Source: Maribacter_C sp947494565 (GTDB taxonomy: Bacteria; Bacteroidota; Bacteroidia; Flavobacteriales; Flavobacteriaceae). From it: 64,000 nucleotides of DNA. Made by a program: the position numbers and the translations under genes. Positions 41,970 to 50,521 of this stretch are shown here, piece after piece; the first letter of the stretch is position 1; each line of letters starts with the position of its first letter. The notes under the pieces were generated by a model, which saw nothing but the letters and a program-made list of their open reading frames with translations, did no database searches and had not been told where the DNA came from. Location of the stretch: the NCBI RefSeq assembly GCF_047345415.1, contig NZ_JBLFEP010000001.1, forward strand, positions 620,001 through 684,000. Reading direction: 5' to 3'.

Positions 41970-43049
41970 CTAGGTTGAAGCAGTAGAAGTTTCCGTGGGT
42001 ATTGCAACCGTTACCTTTTCTAGGGTAAACGAGAATTCAGAACCTACATCTGGCACGCTCTCCACATAAATTCGCTCTTCATGGGCCTCAATGATGTGCT
42101 TGACAATGGCCAATCCAAGTCCAGACCCCCCTTCTTTTCTACTACCGCTTTTATCAACACGATAAAAACGTTCGAATAATCTCGGAATGTGATTCTCGGG
42201 TATTCCTTCGCCATTATCAGTGACCCTAACGATTACCTTATTTTGAATAAGGTTTTCAACACTCACCTCGGTGGTACCATTTTCATTCCCATATTTGATT
42301 GAATTCACTAGTAGATTTGTGACTACTTGTCTAATTTTTTCACTGTCGCCCCTTACCCAAATAGGTTCAGCATACTCCATATCAAAGGTGAGTGATATTT
42401 TCTTCTTGGCCGCCTTCATTTCAAGAAGCTCAAAAGCGGTTTTAATTAACTCGATAATATCAAATTCTTCCCAGATTACATTCATATCACCGGCCTCCAG
42501 TTTGGTAATCAGATCAAGGTCCTTTACAATGTAAATCAAACGATCAACTGCCTTATTGGCCCTTTGCAGGTATTTTTTGCGTACATTTTTATCATCGATG
42601 GCTCCGTCTAATAGGGTTTCTAAATACCCTTGCACTGTGAAAAGAGGTGTTTTCAGTTCGTGGGAAACATTTCCTAGAAATTCTTTTCGATACTCTTCTC
42701 GGATCTTTAAGGTGTCGATCTCAATTTTCTTGTCCTGCGCAAATTTTTCAATTTCCTCGGTCAAGGTGCTCATATTGGTCGTAATGGTTCGAGATGTCAA
42801 GGTGCTTGACTCTAAGAGGGAAACATCATCATATATTCGTTTGATCCGACGGTAGATGAACTTTTCAATACGAAGCTGAACAATGAGAAAGGATATCAGG
42901 AAAGTCAACGCGATAAAAATCGCCAAAAAGGCCCAGTTTTCAATTTCCGTGAACCGCATTAATGACCAAAGTAATACGGTAAGTACTACAGAAATAAAAA
43001 AAGCGGTGCGAAAGGCGAATTTATATGATCTCTTTAAACGTATGGCCAT
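41970..43049 (-). CDS. Sensor histidine kinase (PhoR-like)
   Basis: A 359-residue membrane kinase. Two helices span about residues 13-58 with almost no periplasmic loop. Then a HAMP-like linker, HisKA with the phosphorylated His in FLGNVSHELKTPL, N box QVVTNLLVNSIKYG, and G boxes DNGEGIPENHIPRLFERF and GGSGLGLAIVKHII. Lacking a periplasmic sensor and a PAS domain, it probably takes its signal from membrane partners. PhoR of phosphate starvation is the closest familiar type. The matching regulator gene starts 26 bases upstream. Confidence 0.92.
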   Translation of the reverse strand: MAIRLKRSYKFAFRTAFFISVVLTVLLWSLMRFTEIENWAFLAIFIALTFLISFLIVQLRIEKFIYRRIKRIYDDVSLLESSTLTSRTITTNMSTLTEEIEKFAQDKKIEIDTLKIREEYRKEFLGNVSHELKTPLFTVQGYLETLLDGAIDDKNVRKKYLQRANKAVDRLIYIVKDLDLITKLEAGDMNVIWEEFDIIELIKTAFELLEMKAAKKKISLTFDMEYAEPIWVRGDSEKIRQVVTNLLVNSIKYGNENGTTEVSVENLIQNKVIVRVTDNGEGIPENHIPRLFERFYRVDKSGSRKEGGSGLGLAIVKHIIEAHEERIYVESVPDVGSEFSFTLEKVTVAIPTETSTAST

Positions 43050-43075
43050 TGCACCAATTTAGCAAAAAAAAGGTA

Positions 43076-43762
43076 CTATAACACAAATTTATAACCTACG
43101 CCCTTTATGGTCTTGAAATGCCCTTCGCCGATCTTTTCACGAAGTTTTCTAATGTGAACATCAATAGTTCGGCCACCAACGACTACTTCATTTCCCCAAA
43201 CACGATCCAAGATGACCTCTCGTTTAAAAACCTTACCAGGTTTTGAGGTGAGTAGTGACAAAAGTTCGAATTCCTTTCTGGGCAGCACCAACTCATTGCC
43301 GTCATTTATGATTTTGTACTCTTCGCGATTGATTACAATATTACCGACTGTTACGATATCTTCAGAAGCGGACTCCTCTTCTTTCAATCGACGCAAGAGC
43401 GCTTTCACTTTACTAATGAGCACCTTCGGTTTGATCGGTTTTGTGATGTAATCGTCAGCTCCGGCATCAAAGCCGGCCACTTGGGAATAATCTTCCCCTC
43501 TTGCGGTAAGAAATGTAATGATCGTATTTTCCAAGCCTTTGGTGTTCCTGATAATCTCACAGGCCTCAATACCATCCATTTCGGGCATCATAACGTCTAG
43601 AACGATGAGATGTGGTTGCTTTTTCTTTGCTTTTGAAACACCATCTACACCGTTCTTGGCCGTGTAGACTTGATATCCTTCCGCTGAGAGATTATAACTT
43701 AAAATTTCCAGGATGTCCGGTTCATCATCAACGAGCAGAATTCTGATATCTTTCTTTTTCAT
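43076..43762 (-). CDS. Response regulator, OmpR/PhoB family
   Basis: A 228-residue regulator. The receiver has DDEP (acidic pocket), the phosphoacceptor Asp in VLDVMMPEMDG (Asp55), and the switch Thr and Lys in FLTARG and ITKPIKP. The C-terminal winged helix has LPRKEFELLSLLTSKPGKVF and GGRTIDVHIRKLREKIG. It is paired with the kinase gene downstream. Phosphate-type control is suggested by overall similarity, but no Pho box or pst genes are in the window. Confidence 0.93.
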   Translation of the reverse strand: MKKKDIRILLVDDEPDILEILSYNLSAEGYQVYTAKNGVDGVSKAKKKQPHLIVLDVMMPEMDGIEACEIIRNTKGLENTIITFLTARGEDYSQVAGFDAGADDYITKPIKPKVLISKVKALLRRLKEEESASEDIVTVGNIVINREEYKIINDGNELVLPRKEFELLSLLTSKPGKVFKREVILDRVWGNEVVVGGRTIDVHIRKLREKIGEGHFKTIKGVGYKFVL

Positions 43763-43983
43763 TGGCTCTTTTGAATTGGTCTTTCATCAAAAATAAAGAT
43801 AAAAGTCTTACCTCTTCTACTCTTAACCTTGATTTAATCCTAGTAACGTTTAGATAACATTGGGGGTTTAATGGCATTCATTTGGGTTGAGGATGATGTG
43901 ACTGTTTTATCGGAAACCATGCATTTCATCGATCTTTTGCCATTATACTTAGATCTATGTGCGTATTGGAAACCTAGAATTCT

Positions 43984-43991
43984 TATATTTG
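43984..43991 (+). promoter_or_regulatory. -7 promoter element before the first sorting-domain protein
   Basis: TATATTTG 28 bases before the ATG at 44019, with TTG 15 bases upstream (shorter than the usual 19). Confidence 0.5.
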
Positions 43992-44018
43992 TGGTATGTT
44001 ATTTGCTGAATAACCCAT

Positions 44019-44327
44019 ATGAAGCACCTTTACCTATTGTTCTTCTTTCTATTCGTTGCTGTTTGCTCTGGCCAAGAAGCCAAAGCCAATGGTGATATTG
44101 ATGGGTTTAAACTCTATCCTAATCCGGTGACTACCGGTCAGGTATATATAAATACCGCTCAAAATGCGCCGAAACAAGTTCTGATTTTCGATGTGCTGGG
44201 TACGCAAGTTATGGAAACGACCATTTTAGGACCTGAATTGAATGTGTCCGATTTGGATGCAGGTGTCTATGTCCTTCGTGTTTATGAAAAGGACAAAGTG
44301 GCCACCAGAAAATTGATTATCAAGTAA
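44019..44327 (+). CDS. Small type IX secretion sorting-domain protein (first of two)
   Basis: A 102-residue protein: signal peptide (MKHLYLLFFFLFVAVCSGQ), a linker of about 8 residues, then a complete type A C-terminal sorting domain (GFKLYPNPVTTGQVYINT … VLIFDVLGTQVMETTIL … LDAGVYVLRVYEKDKVATRKLIIK). There is no cargo domain. It would pass Sec and then the type IX machinery, and the product would be almost only the sorting module. A close paralogue follows at 44504. Confidence 0.88.
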   Translation: MKHLYLLFFFLFVAVCSGQEAKANGDIDGFKLYPNPVTTGQVYINTAQNAPKQVLIFDVLGTQVMETTILGPELNVSDLDAGVYVLRVYEKDKVATRKLIIK

Positions 44328-44503
44328 ATTACTTTCCAATAAAGAGAAAATACCGGACTCCCAGATTCGACGATTTGCACAATTAATCGATGAACGGCAC
44401 GCCGTGTTTTATTTACCTACAATTTATCGAATTTCACAACATAATTGAGGTCAAGGTAGTCCGTTTCATTATCTTTACTTTGTTGATCCCAAATCAATAA
44501 CCT

Positions 44504-44827
44504 ATGAAAAAATGCTACTTCGGTCTGTTGTTGCTTTTTGCCGTGTCATCCTATGCGCAGGAAGCATCTAATACCAACGACCCTTTTACAGTTAAGAAAT
44601 CTACCTTTCAGCTCTATCCCAATCCGGCGGTAAACGATATGGTATATATCACGACAGCCACCAATGGGAAGAAAGAAATCGCTGTTTACGATGTTTTCGG
44701 CGAAGTTGTGCTAACCGATCGCATCGCGTCAAAAACATTGAACATTTCCCGTTTGGTGGCTGGCGTGTATGTGCTACAGGTGACGGAAAACGGTGATACC
44801 ATGACAAGAAAGCTTGTGGTAAAATAG
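44504..44827 (+). CDS. Small type IX secretion sorting-domain protein (second of two)
   Basis: A 107-residue paralogue of the protein at 44019: signal peptide (MKKCYFGLLLLFAVSSYAQ), short linker, sorting domain (TFQLYPNPAVNDMVYITT … IAVYDVFGEVVLTDRI … LVAGVYVLQVTENGDTMTRKLVVK). The repeated YPNP and GVYVL-V landmarks are shared. It probably arose by tandem duplication. It ends at a strong terminator. The 176-base gap between them has a candidate promoter and no gene. Confidence 0.88.
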   Translation: MKKCYFGLLLLFAVSSYAQEASNTNDPFTVKKSTFQLYPNPAVNDMVYITTATNGKKEIAVYDVFGEVVLTDRIASKTLNISRLVAGVYVLQVTENGDTMTRKLVVK

Positions 44828-44849
44828 AACGAATTCGTTTTCGAATACT

Positions 44850-44877
44850 ACCCCGTCTATACCGACAGGGTTTTTTT
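44850..44877 (+). terminator. Intrinsic terminator of the sorting-domain gene pair
   Basis: ACCCCGTC … GACAGGGT followed by seven T. One C-A mismatch in the stem. Confidence 0.8.
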
Positions 44878-44920
44878 GTTTCATTCTCCTAATGGATCTG
44901 TATTTTTACCGTACGAATCC

Positions 44921-45904
44921 ATGCCCATGTACCACCTGCCCATATTCGATATCAAAACTCCAGCTGAATTCGAATTGCAAGCATTGAACGTCTATCGGTT
45001 TCAATATCATAACAACGAAGTATACCACACCTATTGTGGCTATTTGGATAAAGATCCCGAAACGGTGAAACGCGTTGCGGACATTCCGTTTTTACCCATT
45101 GGGTTTTTTAAGTCAAAACGCATATCTAGTGGAAATAGAGACCCTGAAGTCATTTTTTCGAGTAGCGGCACTACAGGCAGCACTACGAGCAAGCATTATG
45201 TAGCCTCTCTAGCTGTATATCAAAAGAGTTATCGTAAAGCCTTTGAGCAATTTTATGGGAAGATAGAAGAGTATTGCATATTAGCCTTACTACCTTCATA
45301 TCTTGAACGCAAAGGTTCTTCCCTTATTTATATGGTGGACGATCTCATTCAAAAAAGCGGACATCAAGACAGTGGATTTTACCTTGATGATCTTTCATCA
45401 CTTTATGAAAAAATACGACAATTGGACTCTAATGGGCAAAAAACCTTATTAATCGGGGTTTCTTTTGCATTACTGGACTTTGTAGAACACTTTCCAATGA
45501 AACTCACCAATACGGTCATTATGGAAACCGGTGGTATGAAGGGAAGACGGAAGGAATTGATCCGCGCCGAACTACATCAACAGTTATCCAAAGGCTTTGG
45601 AGTGCCGACCATACATTCGGAATATGGAATGACCGAATTGCTTTCGCAAGCCTACTCCAGTGGCAACGGTATTTTCAAGACACCCCCATGGATGAAAATC
45701 CTTATTCGGGATACCGAAGACCCCTTAAGTCTTCAAAAAGCGGGAAAAACAGGCGGATTAAATGTCATTGATTTGGCCAATATCCATTCTTGTTCCTTTA
45801 TTGCCACACAAGATTTGGGCAAGAAACATCAAGATGGAAGTTTTGAAATTCTCGGGCGATTCGATAATTCAGATATCCGGGGATGTAACCTTATGGTCAT
45901 TTAA
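44921..45904 (+). CDS. LuxE/acyl-protein-synthetase-like enzyme
   Basis: A 327-residue ANL-related enzyme; ATG 44921 is preferred because an earlier TTG (44876) lies in the terminator. The adenylation loop FSSSGTTGSTTSKHY and YGMTELLSQAY (A5-like) are clear, with the C-terminal GRFDNSDIRGCNLMV similar to LuxE and PaaK-like acyl-protein synthetases. It would activate a carboxylate as an adenylate and pass it to a thiol or protein. No lux-type reductase is nearby. It may serve a lipid or peptide pathway elsewhere in the genome; stands alone between a terminator and a convergent lipoprotein gene. Confidence 0.85.
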   Translation: MPMYHLPIFDIKTPAEFELQALNVYRFQYHNNEVYHTYCGYLDKDPETVKRVADIPFLPIGFFKSKRISSGNRDPEVIFSSSGTTGSTTSKHYVASLAVYQKSYRKAFEQFYGKIEEYCILALLPSYLERKGSSLIYMVDDLIQKSGHQDSGFYLDDLSSLYEKIRQLDSNGQKTLLIGVSFALLDFVEHFPMKLTNTVIMETGGMKGRRKELIRAELHQQLSKGFGVPTIHSEYGMTELLSQAYSSGNGIFKTPPWMKILIRDTEDPLSLQKAGKTGGLNVIDLANIHSCSFIATQDLGKKHQDGSFEILGRFDNSDIRGCNLMVI

Positions 45905-45924
45905 GGTCTCTAGAACGATTCTGG

Positions 45925-46323
45925 CTACAATTTGGAATATACCAAGGAAATCTCGTCGTCCGCCAGCTGCGGATCGTCAATGAATGTCAAAATCAAAATC
46001 GTTCCGTCAATTTGGTAGGTATAGGCAATACGCTCCTTGATGACGATACTATCATTTTGAATGGTAAAAGGGTATGTTCCACTACCCGTCACGAAATTAG
46101 TCCCTTCTGAATTGTCGACCCGAACCTCATTTGCCATGGTATCAAACTCCAGTTGATGAACCGAGAAGTCAAAATCGTCGGGGAAAAAGCAAAAACAACG
46201 TACGCTCTGAAGCGCCCATTTTCCATCGAGGTCTGACGTCATGGAAGGTTCACTCACCTTATCCAATTTTTCACAAGACATAAATAAAGTGAAGATCAAT
46301 AGACAAAAGGCAACATATCTCAT
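45925..46323 (-). CDS. Lipocalin-like lipoprotein of unknown function
   Basis: A 132-residue lipoprotein (MRYVAFCLLIFTLFMSC, Cys17). The mature part opens DLDGKWALQSVRC and runs as beta strands to ILILTFIDDPQ, the size and shape of small lipocalin-like domains common in Bacteroidota (META or lipocalin_4 type). CFCF in the middle is unusual. Function unknown. Convergent with the LuxE-like gene. Confidence 0.75.
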   Translation of the reverse strand: MRYVAFCLLIFTLFMSCEKLDKVSEPSMTSDLDGKWALQSVRCFCFFPDDFDFSVHQLEFDTMANEVRVDNSEGTNFVTGSGTYPFTIQNDSIVIKERIAYTYQIDGTILILTFIDDPQLADDEISLVYSKL

Positions 46324-46381
46324 GATTCCTATTTTTAATACAACAATCTTGAAATTAAAAACCCTAATCAGAAAACCAACG

Positions 46382-47677
46382 TTACTTCACTACCAAAACA
46401 AAATAGCTTCGTCGCCCTCGTTGAAGTAAGACGAACCTGCCATTTATTAAATCGGCTTCGGTTATTTTATAGTCGTCCTTTACTTTTGCCTTATTTACAG
46501 AAATCGAATTCTGTTTTAATTCACGTCGGGCCTCGCCATTTGAACCTAAAAACCCGGTCTTGGCTGCTAGGGCGCCGATCATATCAAGTCCATCATCAAG
46601 TTCCGACTTGGCAATCTCGGCTTGTGGCACGCCATCGAAAACGTCTAAAAACGTTTTCTCGTCCAACCGTTTCAAATCTTCCGAAGTCGATTTTCCAAAG
46701 AGGATACTACTGGCCGCAATGGCATTCTCCAAATCTTCTTTCGAATGCACCATGGTCGTAATCTGCTCGGCAAGGCTTTTCTGCAAAATCCGCATATGAG
46801 GAGCCTCAGCATGTTCCTGTACCAAGGCATCTATTTCGTTCTTGGGCAAAAAGGTAAAAATCTTAATATATTTTTCTGCATCCGTATCTGAGGTATTCAG
46901 CCAATACTGGTAAAATTTATAGGGGGAGGTTCTATTGGCATCCAACCAAACATTTCCACTTTCTGTCTTCCCAAACTTGGTGCCATCGGCCTTTGTTATC
47001 AATGGGCAGGTCAAGGCATACCCTTTTCCTCCGCCAATCCTTCGAATCAGTTCAGTGCCTGTTGTGATATTTCCCCATTGGTCGCTTCCACCCATCTGCA
47101 CGGTACAGTTATGGTTTTGATACAAGTATAGAAAATCATATCCTTGAACCAGTTGGTAGGTAAACTCAGTGAAAGACATGCCATCCTTGGCCTCTGCGGA
47201 TAGTCTTTTTTTAACCGAGTCTTTGGCCATCATATAGTTAACGGTTATGTGCTTCCCCACATCTCGAATGAAATCGAGAAAGGAAAAGTCCTTCATCCAA
47301 TCATAATTGTTCACTAAGATTGCGGCGTTCTCGCCATCACTGCTGAAATCCAAAAATCGCCCGAGTTGTTCTTTAAGGGCATTCTGATTATGCCGAAGCG
47401 TCGTTTCATCCAGAAGATTGCGTTCGGCCGACTTGCCCGAAGGGTCTCCGATCATGCCTGTCGCTCCCCCAATGAGCGCAAATGGCTTATGCCCTGCAAG
47501 TTGAAAATGACGTAACATCATGACACCGACCAAGTGCCCGATATGTAATGAATCAGCTGTAGGGTCAATACCCAAATAGGCACACTGCATACCGGTCATC
47601 AAATGTTCTTCGGTACCAGGCATCGCATCATGCAACATTCCGCGCCATTTCAGCTCTTCAACAAAATTCGAGGTCAT
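46382..47677 (-). CDS. tyrS: Tyrosyl-tRNA synthetase
   Basis: A 431-residue class I synthetase. The HIGH motif is PTADSLHIGHLVG (about 37-49); the KMSKS equivalent is KFGKTESGNVW; tyrosine recognition has the YQLVQGYDFLYL and GSDQWGN stretches. A C-terminal S4-like domain ends the protein (RRELKQNSISVNKAKV). It charges tRNA-Tyr in the cytoplasm. A perfect TATATTTG lies 27 bases upstream of the ATG on its strand. Confidence 0.97.
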   Translation of the reverse strand: MTSNFVEELKWRGMLHDAMPGTEEHLMTGMQCAYLGIDPTADSLHIGHLVGVMMLRHFQLAGHKPFALIGGATGMIGDPSGKSAERNLLDETTLRHNQNALKEQLGRFLDFSSDGENAAILVNNYDWMKDFSFLDFIRDVGKHITVNYMMAKDSVKKRLSAEAKDGMSFTEFTYQLVQGYDFLYLYQNHNCTVQMGGSDQWGNITTGTELIRRIGGGKGYALTCPLITKADGTKFGKTESGNVWLDANRTSPYKFYQYWLNTSDTDAEKYIKIFTFLPKNEIDALVQEHAEAPHMRILQKSLAEQITTMVHSKEDLENAIAASSILFGKSTSEDLKRLDEKTFLDVFDGVPQAEIAKSELDDGLDMIGALAAKTGFLGSNGEARRELKQNSISVNKAKVKDDYKITEADLINGRFVLLQRGRRSYFVLVVK

Positions 47678-47703
47678 ATTTTTGATTTTCGACGATTAAA
47701 GTG

Positions 47704-47711
47704 CAAATATA
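47704..47711 (-). promoter_or_regulatory. -7 promoter element of tyrS
   Basis: On the minus strand TATATTTG, matching TAnnTTTG, 27 bases before the tyrS start. Confidence 0.5.
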
Positions 47712-47769
47712 AATGGAAATACAGCGCTTTTAACCCGAATTATAAAGGAAATTATCGCAAGTGATTGCC

Positions 47770-47777
47770 TAACTTTG
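47770..47777 (+). promoter_or_regulatory. -7 element almost touching the epimerase start codon
   Basis: TAACTTTG ends five bases before the ATG at 47782. If used, the transcript would have nearly no leader. No TTG at -33 spacing, so this is tentative. Confidence 0.35.
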
Positions 47778-47781
47778 ACCT

Positions 47782-48789
47782 ATGGTTCTAGTTACGGGAG
47801 GCACGGGTTTGGTTGGCGCACATCTACTATGGCACTTGGTACAAAACCAGGGTGTTGTTCGTGCCATTCACCGAAAGGGAAGCCAACTACAACAGGTGGA
47901 GAAGGTTTTCTCCTATTACACACCGAATGCAACCGAGTTCTTTCAAAAAATAGAATGGGTTCTCGCTGATATCACCGATATTCCCGCCCTTGAACGTGCA
48001 TTTGCCGGAATCGAATACGTCTATCACGCCGCTGCAATGATTTCTTTTGACCCTAACGACTTCCGGTCACTGATGAAAATAAATGCAGAGGGCACCACCA
48101 ATATCGTCAACTTATCCATTGCGCATTCCGTAAAGAAGTTGTGTTATGTAAGCACTATCGGCACCATAGGAAGGTCACCAAACGGCGAGGCGTCGAATGA
48201 AGAAAGTGAATGGAACACTGATCATATAAACGTGTACGCACAGTCAAAATATGCGGCTGAAATGGAGGTTTGGCGTGGCTCGCAAGAAGGTCTGGCGGTG
48301 GTCATGGTAAATCCCGGAGTAATTCTGGGGCCAGGTTTTTGGAATACAGGAACGGGCGCCCTTTTTAGAACAGCCTACAAAGGCTACCGATTTTACCCGC
48401 CAGGAGGAACCGGATTTGTATCGGTTCACGATGTCGTTAGCATGATGACCCATTTAATGAATTCCAACCTCATTAATGAAAGGTATATCGCGGTCGCCGA
48501 AAATTTGACGTTTCAAGAAATTCTTTCGCGTATGTGTCCCTTGCTCGGACAGTCGCCCCCTTCAAAAAAACTGAAGTTCTGGCAATTGGAACTCGGGAGA
48601 GTGGTCGATCTCTTTTGGAATTTCATCACCCGATCAGGCAGAAAAATTACGCGCGCCGCCATACATTCCATGAAACATCGAGATGACTACTCCAATACAA
48701 AAGCAAAGGAAGCGCTTGATTTTGAGTTTGAATCACTTGACCCCGTCATCGCGTTTTCGTGTGCACGTTTTATGGAAGAGTATCCTTAG
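47782..48789 (+). CDS. NAD-dependent epimerase/dehydratase (extended SDR)
   Basis: A 335-residue short-chain dehydrogenase. NAD motif VLVTGGTGLVGAHLLWHL at the N-terminus, VYHAAAMISF, and the catalytic YAQSKYAAE (Tyr-x-x-x-Lys). NPGVILGPGFW and GGTGFVSVHDVV are typical of sugar epimerases and 3-beta-HSD/dihydroflavonol-reductase-like members. Substrate cannot be given from sequence. The last 20 bases overlap the convergent DUF4296 gene. Confidence 0.87.
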   Translation: MVLVTGGTGLVGAHLLWHLVQNQGVVRAIHRKGSQLQQVEKVFSYYTPNATEFFQKIEWVLADITDIPALERAFAGIEYVYHAAAMISFDPNDFRSLMKINAEGTTNIVNLSIAHSVKKLCYVSTIGTIGRSPNGEASNEESEWNTDHINVYAQSKYAAEMEVWRGSQEGLAVVMVNPGVILGPGFWNTGTGALFRTAYKGYRFYPPGGTGFVSVHDVVSMMTHLMNSNLINERYIAVAENLTFQEILSRMCPLLGQSPPSKKLKFWQLELGRVVDLFWNFITRSGRKITRAAIHSMKHRDDYSNTKAKEALDFEFESLDPVIAFSCARFMEEYP

Positions 48790-49183
48790 TCCGTTTCGCT
48801 GCTCTTTTCGCTTCACGCTCTATTGTCTGCAGGCTATCATTCACCCTTTTTCGCTCTTCAACTTCTTCTTTTTCACTTTCTAACAGGGTCTCCACATCGG
48901 CATAAATCCGCTCATATTCTTCCGGTAGCGAGGCATAATAGCGGTCGCTCTTGGAAAATTGAGCACTATCAATACCATACTTTGAGTATAGGTACAACAT
49001 AGGCTCTACATTGTTTTTTTGTAAAATGCCCATATTCGTCGTTCGTCCTGCATTGAGCATCGCTAAATCTCTCAGGATTTTGACCATTTCTTCCCTTGGA
49101 ATGAGGTTTTCAGGCCGTTCCATGAGCTTCTCCGCGCAGGAAAAAAACAATATTGATACGATAAATAAAGTAATCCGTTTCAT
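48770..49183 (-). CDS. DUF4296 lipoprotein
   Basis: A 137-residue lipoprotein (MKRITLFIVSILFFSC, Cys16). The body matches the DUF4296 pattern: LIPREEMVKILRDLAMLNAG near the start and LYSKYGIDSAQFSKSDRYYA. A highly charged coiled helix ends the protein (SEKEEVEERKRVNDSLQ…). Known only from Bacteroidota, function unknown. It is directly downstream of pyrC (2-base gap), a pairing that may only be positional. Confidence 0.9.
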   Translation of the reverse strand: MKRITLFIVSILFFSCAEKLMERPENLIPREEMVKILRDLAMLNAGRTTNMGILQKNNVEPMLYLYSKYGIDSAQFSKSDRYYASLPEEYERIYADVETLLESEKEEVEERKRVNDSLQTIEREAKRAAKRTKDTLP

Positions 49184-49185
49184 GC

Positions 49186-50520
49186 TTATCTATCAAAGGT
49201 GAGTCTTCTAGCATGTCTTTCCGGTGAAAATTCACCCTGATCATAGGCCAGGTGACCGTTTACGAACGTCTGCGTTACCTTAGCATTAAAAGTATACCCA
49301 TCAAAAGGCGACCATTCACATTTATATAAGGTGTTTGCCTTGGTGGCGGTCCAAGGTGCATTCAGGTCGACCAAGACCAAGTCGGCGAAATAGCCTTCAC
49401 GAACAAAACCCCGTTTTTCAATATCGAACAGCTTCGCCGGGTTGTGACACATTTTCTCGACTACTTTTTCCAATGGAATTATTCCTTGATGATACTTCTC
49501 CAACATAGCAGGTAAAGCATGTTGCACCAACGGGCCACCCGATGGGGCCTTCGTATACACATTATCTTTTTCGGATAGAAGATGTGGTGCGTGATCGGTG
49601 GCAATGACATCAATTCGATCATCAAGTAGGGCCTCCCATAAGGCCGAACGATCGGCAGCGGTTTTTACCGCTGGGTTCCATTTGATCAAGGTTCCTTTGT
49701 CGTCATAGTCACTATCGGAAAACCAAAGATGATGGATACAGACCTCAGCCGTAATCTTCTTCTGTTCAAGGGGGATGTCATTTTCAAACAAACTCATTTC
49801 CTTTCCGGTAGAAAGGTGAAAAACGTGTAATCGCGCTCCTGTTTTTTTGGCCAAGGCTATGGCTTTGGAGGAGGACAAAAAACAAGCTTCCTCACTCCGT
49901 ATCAAATGATGGTATTTTACAGGAATATCGTCTCCATACTGCTCCTTATACTTTGCCAGGTTGGCTTTTATGGTACCCTCATCCTCACAATGGGCCGAAA
50001 TGACCATCTCGGTATTCTTAAAGATCTCTTCGATTACCCGTTCGTCATCGACTAACATATTACCGGTGGACGAGCCTAAAAACAACTTCACTCCAGAGCA
50101 AGCGTGTTTGTCAAGCCGTTTGAGCTCTTCCAGATTGTCGTTCGTTCCTCCAAAGAGAAAAGAGTAGTTCGCATATGACGAAGCCCGTCCCATTTCAAAC
50201 TTCTCTTCCAGCTTCTCAATGGTCGTGGTCTGCGGATTGGTATTTGGCTGTTCCATAAAGGTGGTTATGCCCCCCGCTACGGCCGCCCGGCTTTCTGTAG
50301 CAATGTTTCCTTTATGGGTCAGACCGGGTTCTCGAAAATGCACTTGATCATCAATTACACCTGGCAAGATGTATTTTCCTTTCGCGTCGATTACCTGGGC
50401 CGCACCGTCTGAAATATCCTGACCAATTTTTGTAATGAACTCATCTTGGAGCAGCACGTCGCCTTCGAAAATAGCACCTTCATTGACAATCGTTGCATTC
50501 TTAATAAGAACCTTTCCCAT
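49186..50520 (-). CDS. pyrC: Dihydroorotase (class I, AllB/PyrC multifunctional-complex type)
   Basis: A 444-residue amidohydrolase. The metal-binding His-x-His equivalent is DDQVHFREPGLTHKGN; further signatures are HCEDEGTI, KTGARLHVFHLS and the late DVIATDHAPHLLSEKDN. Length and organisation match the long bacterial dihydroorotases of pyrimidine synthesis, although members for hydantoin or allantoin look alike. It converts carbamoyl aspartate to dihydroorotate. Upstream it is 1 base from the DPM1-like gene, so both share a transcript. Confidence 0.9.
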   Translation of the reverse strand: MGKVLIKNATIVNEGAIFEGDVLLQDEFITKIGQDISDGAAQVIDAKGKYILPGVIDDQVHFREPGLTHKGNIATESRAAVAGGITTFMEQPNTNPQTTTIEKLEEKFEMGRASSYANYSFLFGGTNDNLEELKRLDKHACSGVKLFLGSSTGNMLVDDERVIEEIFKNTEMVISAHCEDEGTIKANLAKYKEQYGDDIPVKYHHLIRSEEACFLSSSKAIALAKKTGARLHVFHLSTGKEMSLFENDIPLEQKKITAEVCIHHLWFSDSDYDDKGTLIKWNPAVKTAADRSALWEALLDDRIDVIATDHAPHLLSEKDNVYTKAPSGGPLVQHALPAMLEKYHQGIIPLEKVVEKMCHNPAKLFDIEKRGFVREGYFADLVLVDLNAPWTATKANTLYKCEWSPFDGYTFNAKVTQTFVNGHLAYDQGEFSPERHARRLTFDR

Positions 50521-50521
50521 T

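Noticed and set aside
43871..44095. Plus-strand frame of 74 codons before the sorting-domain gene
   Set aside because: It spans the promoter and start of the next gene in another frame and has no family features.
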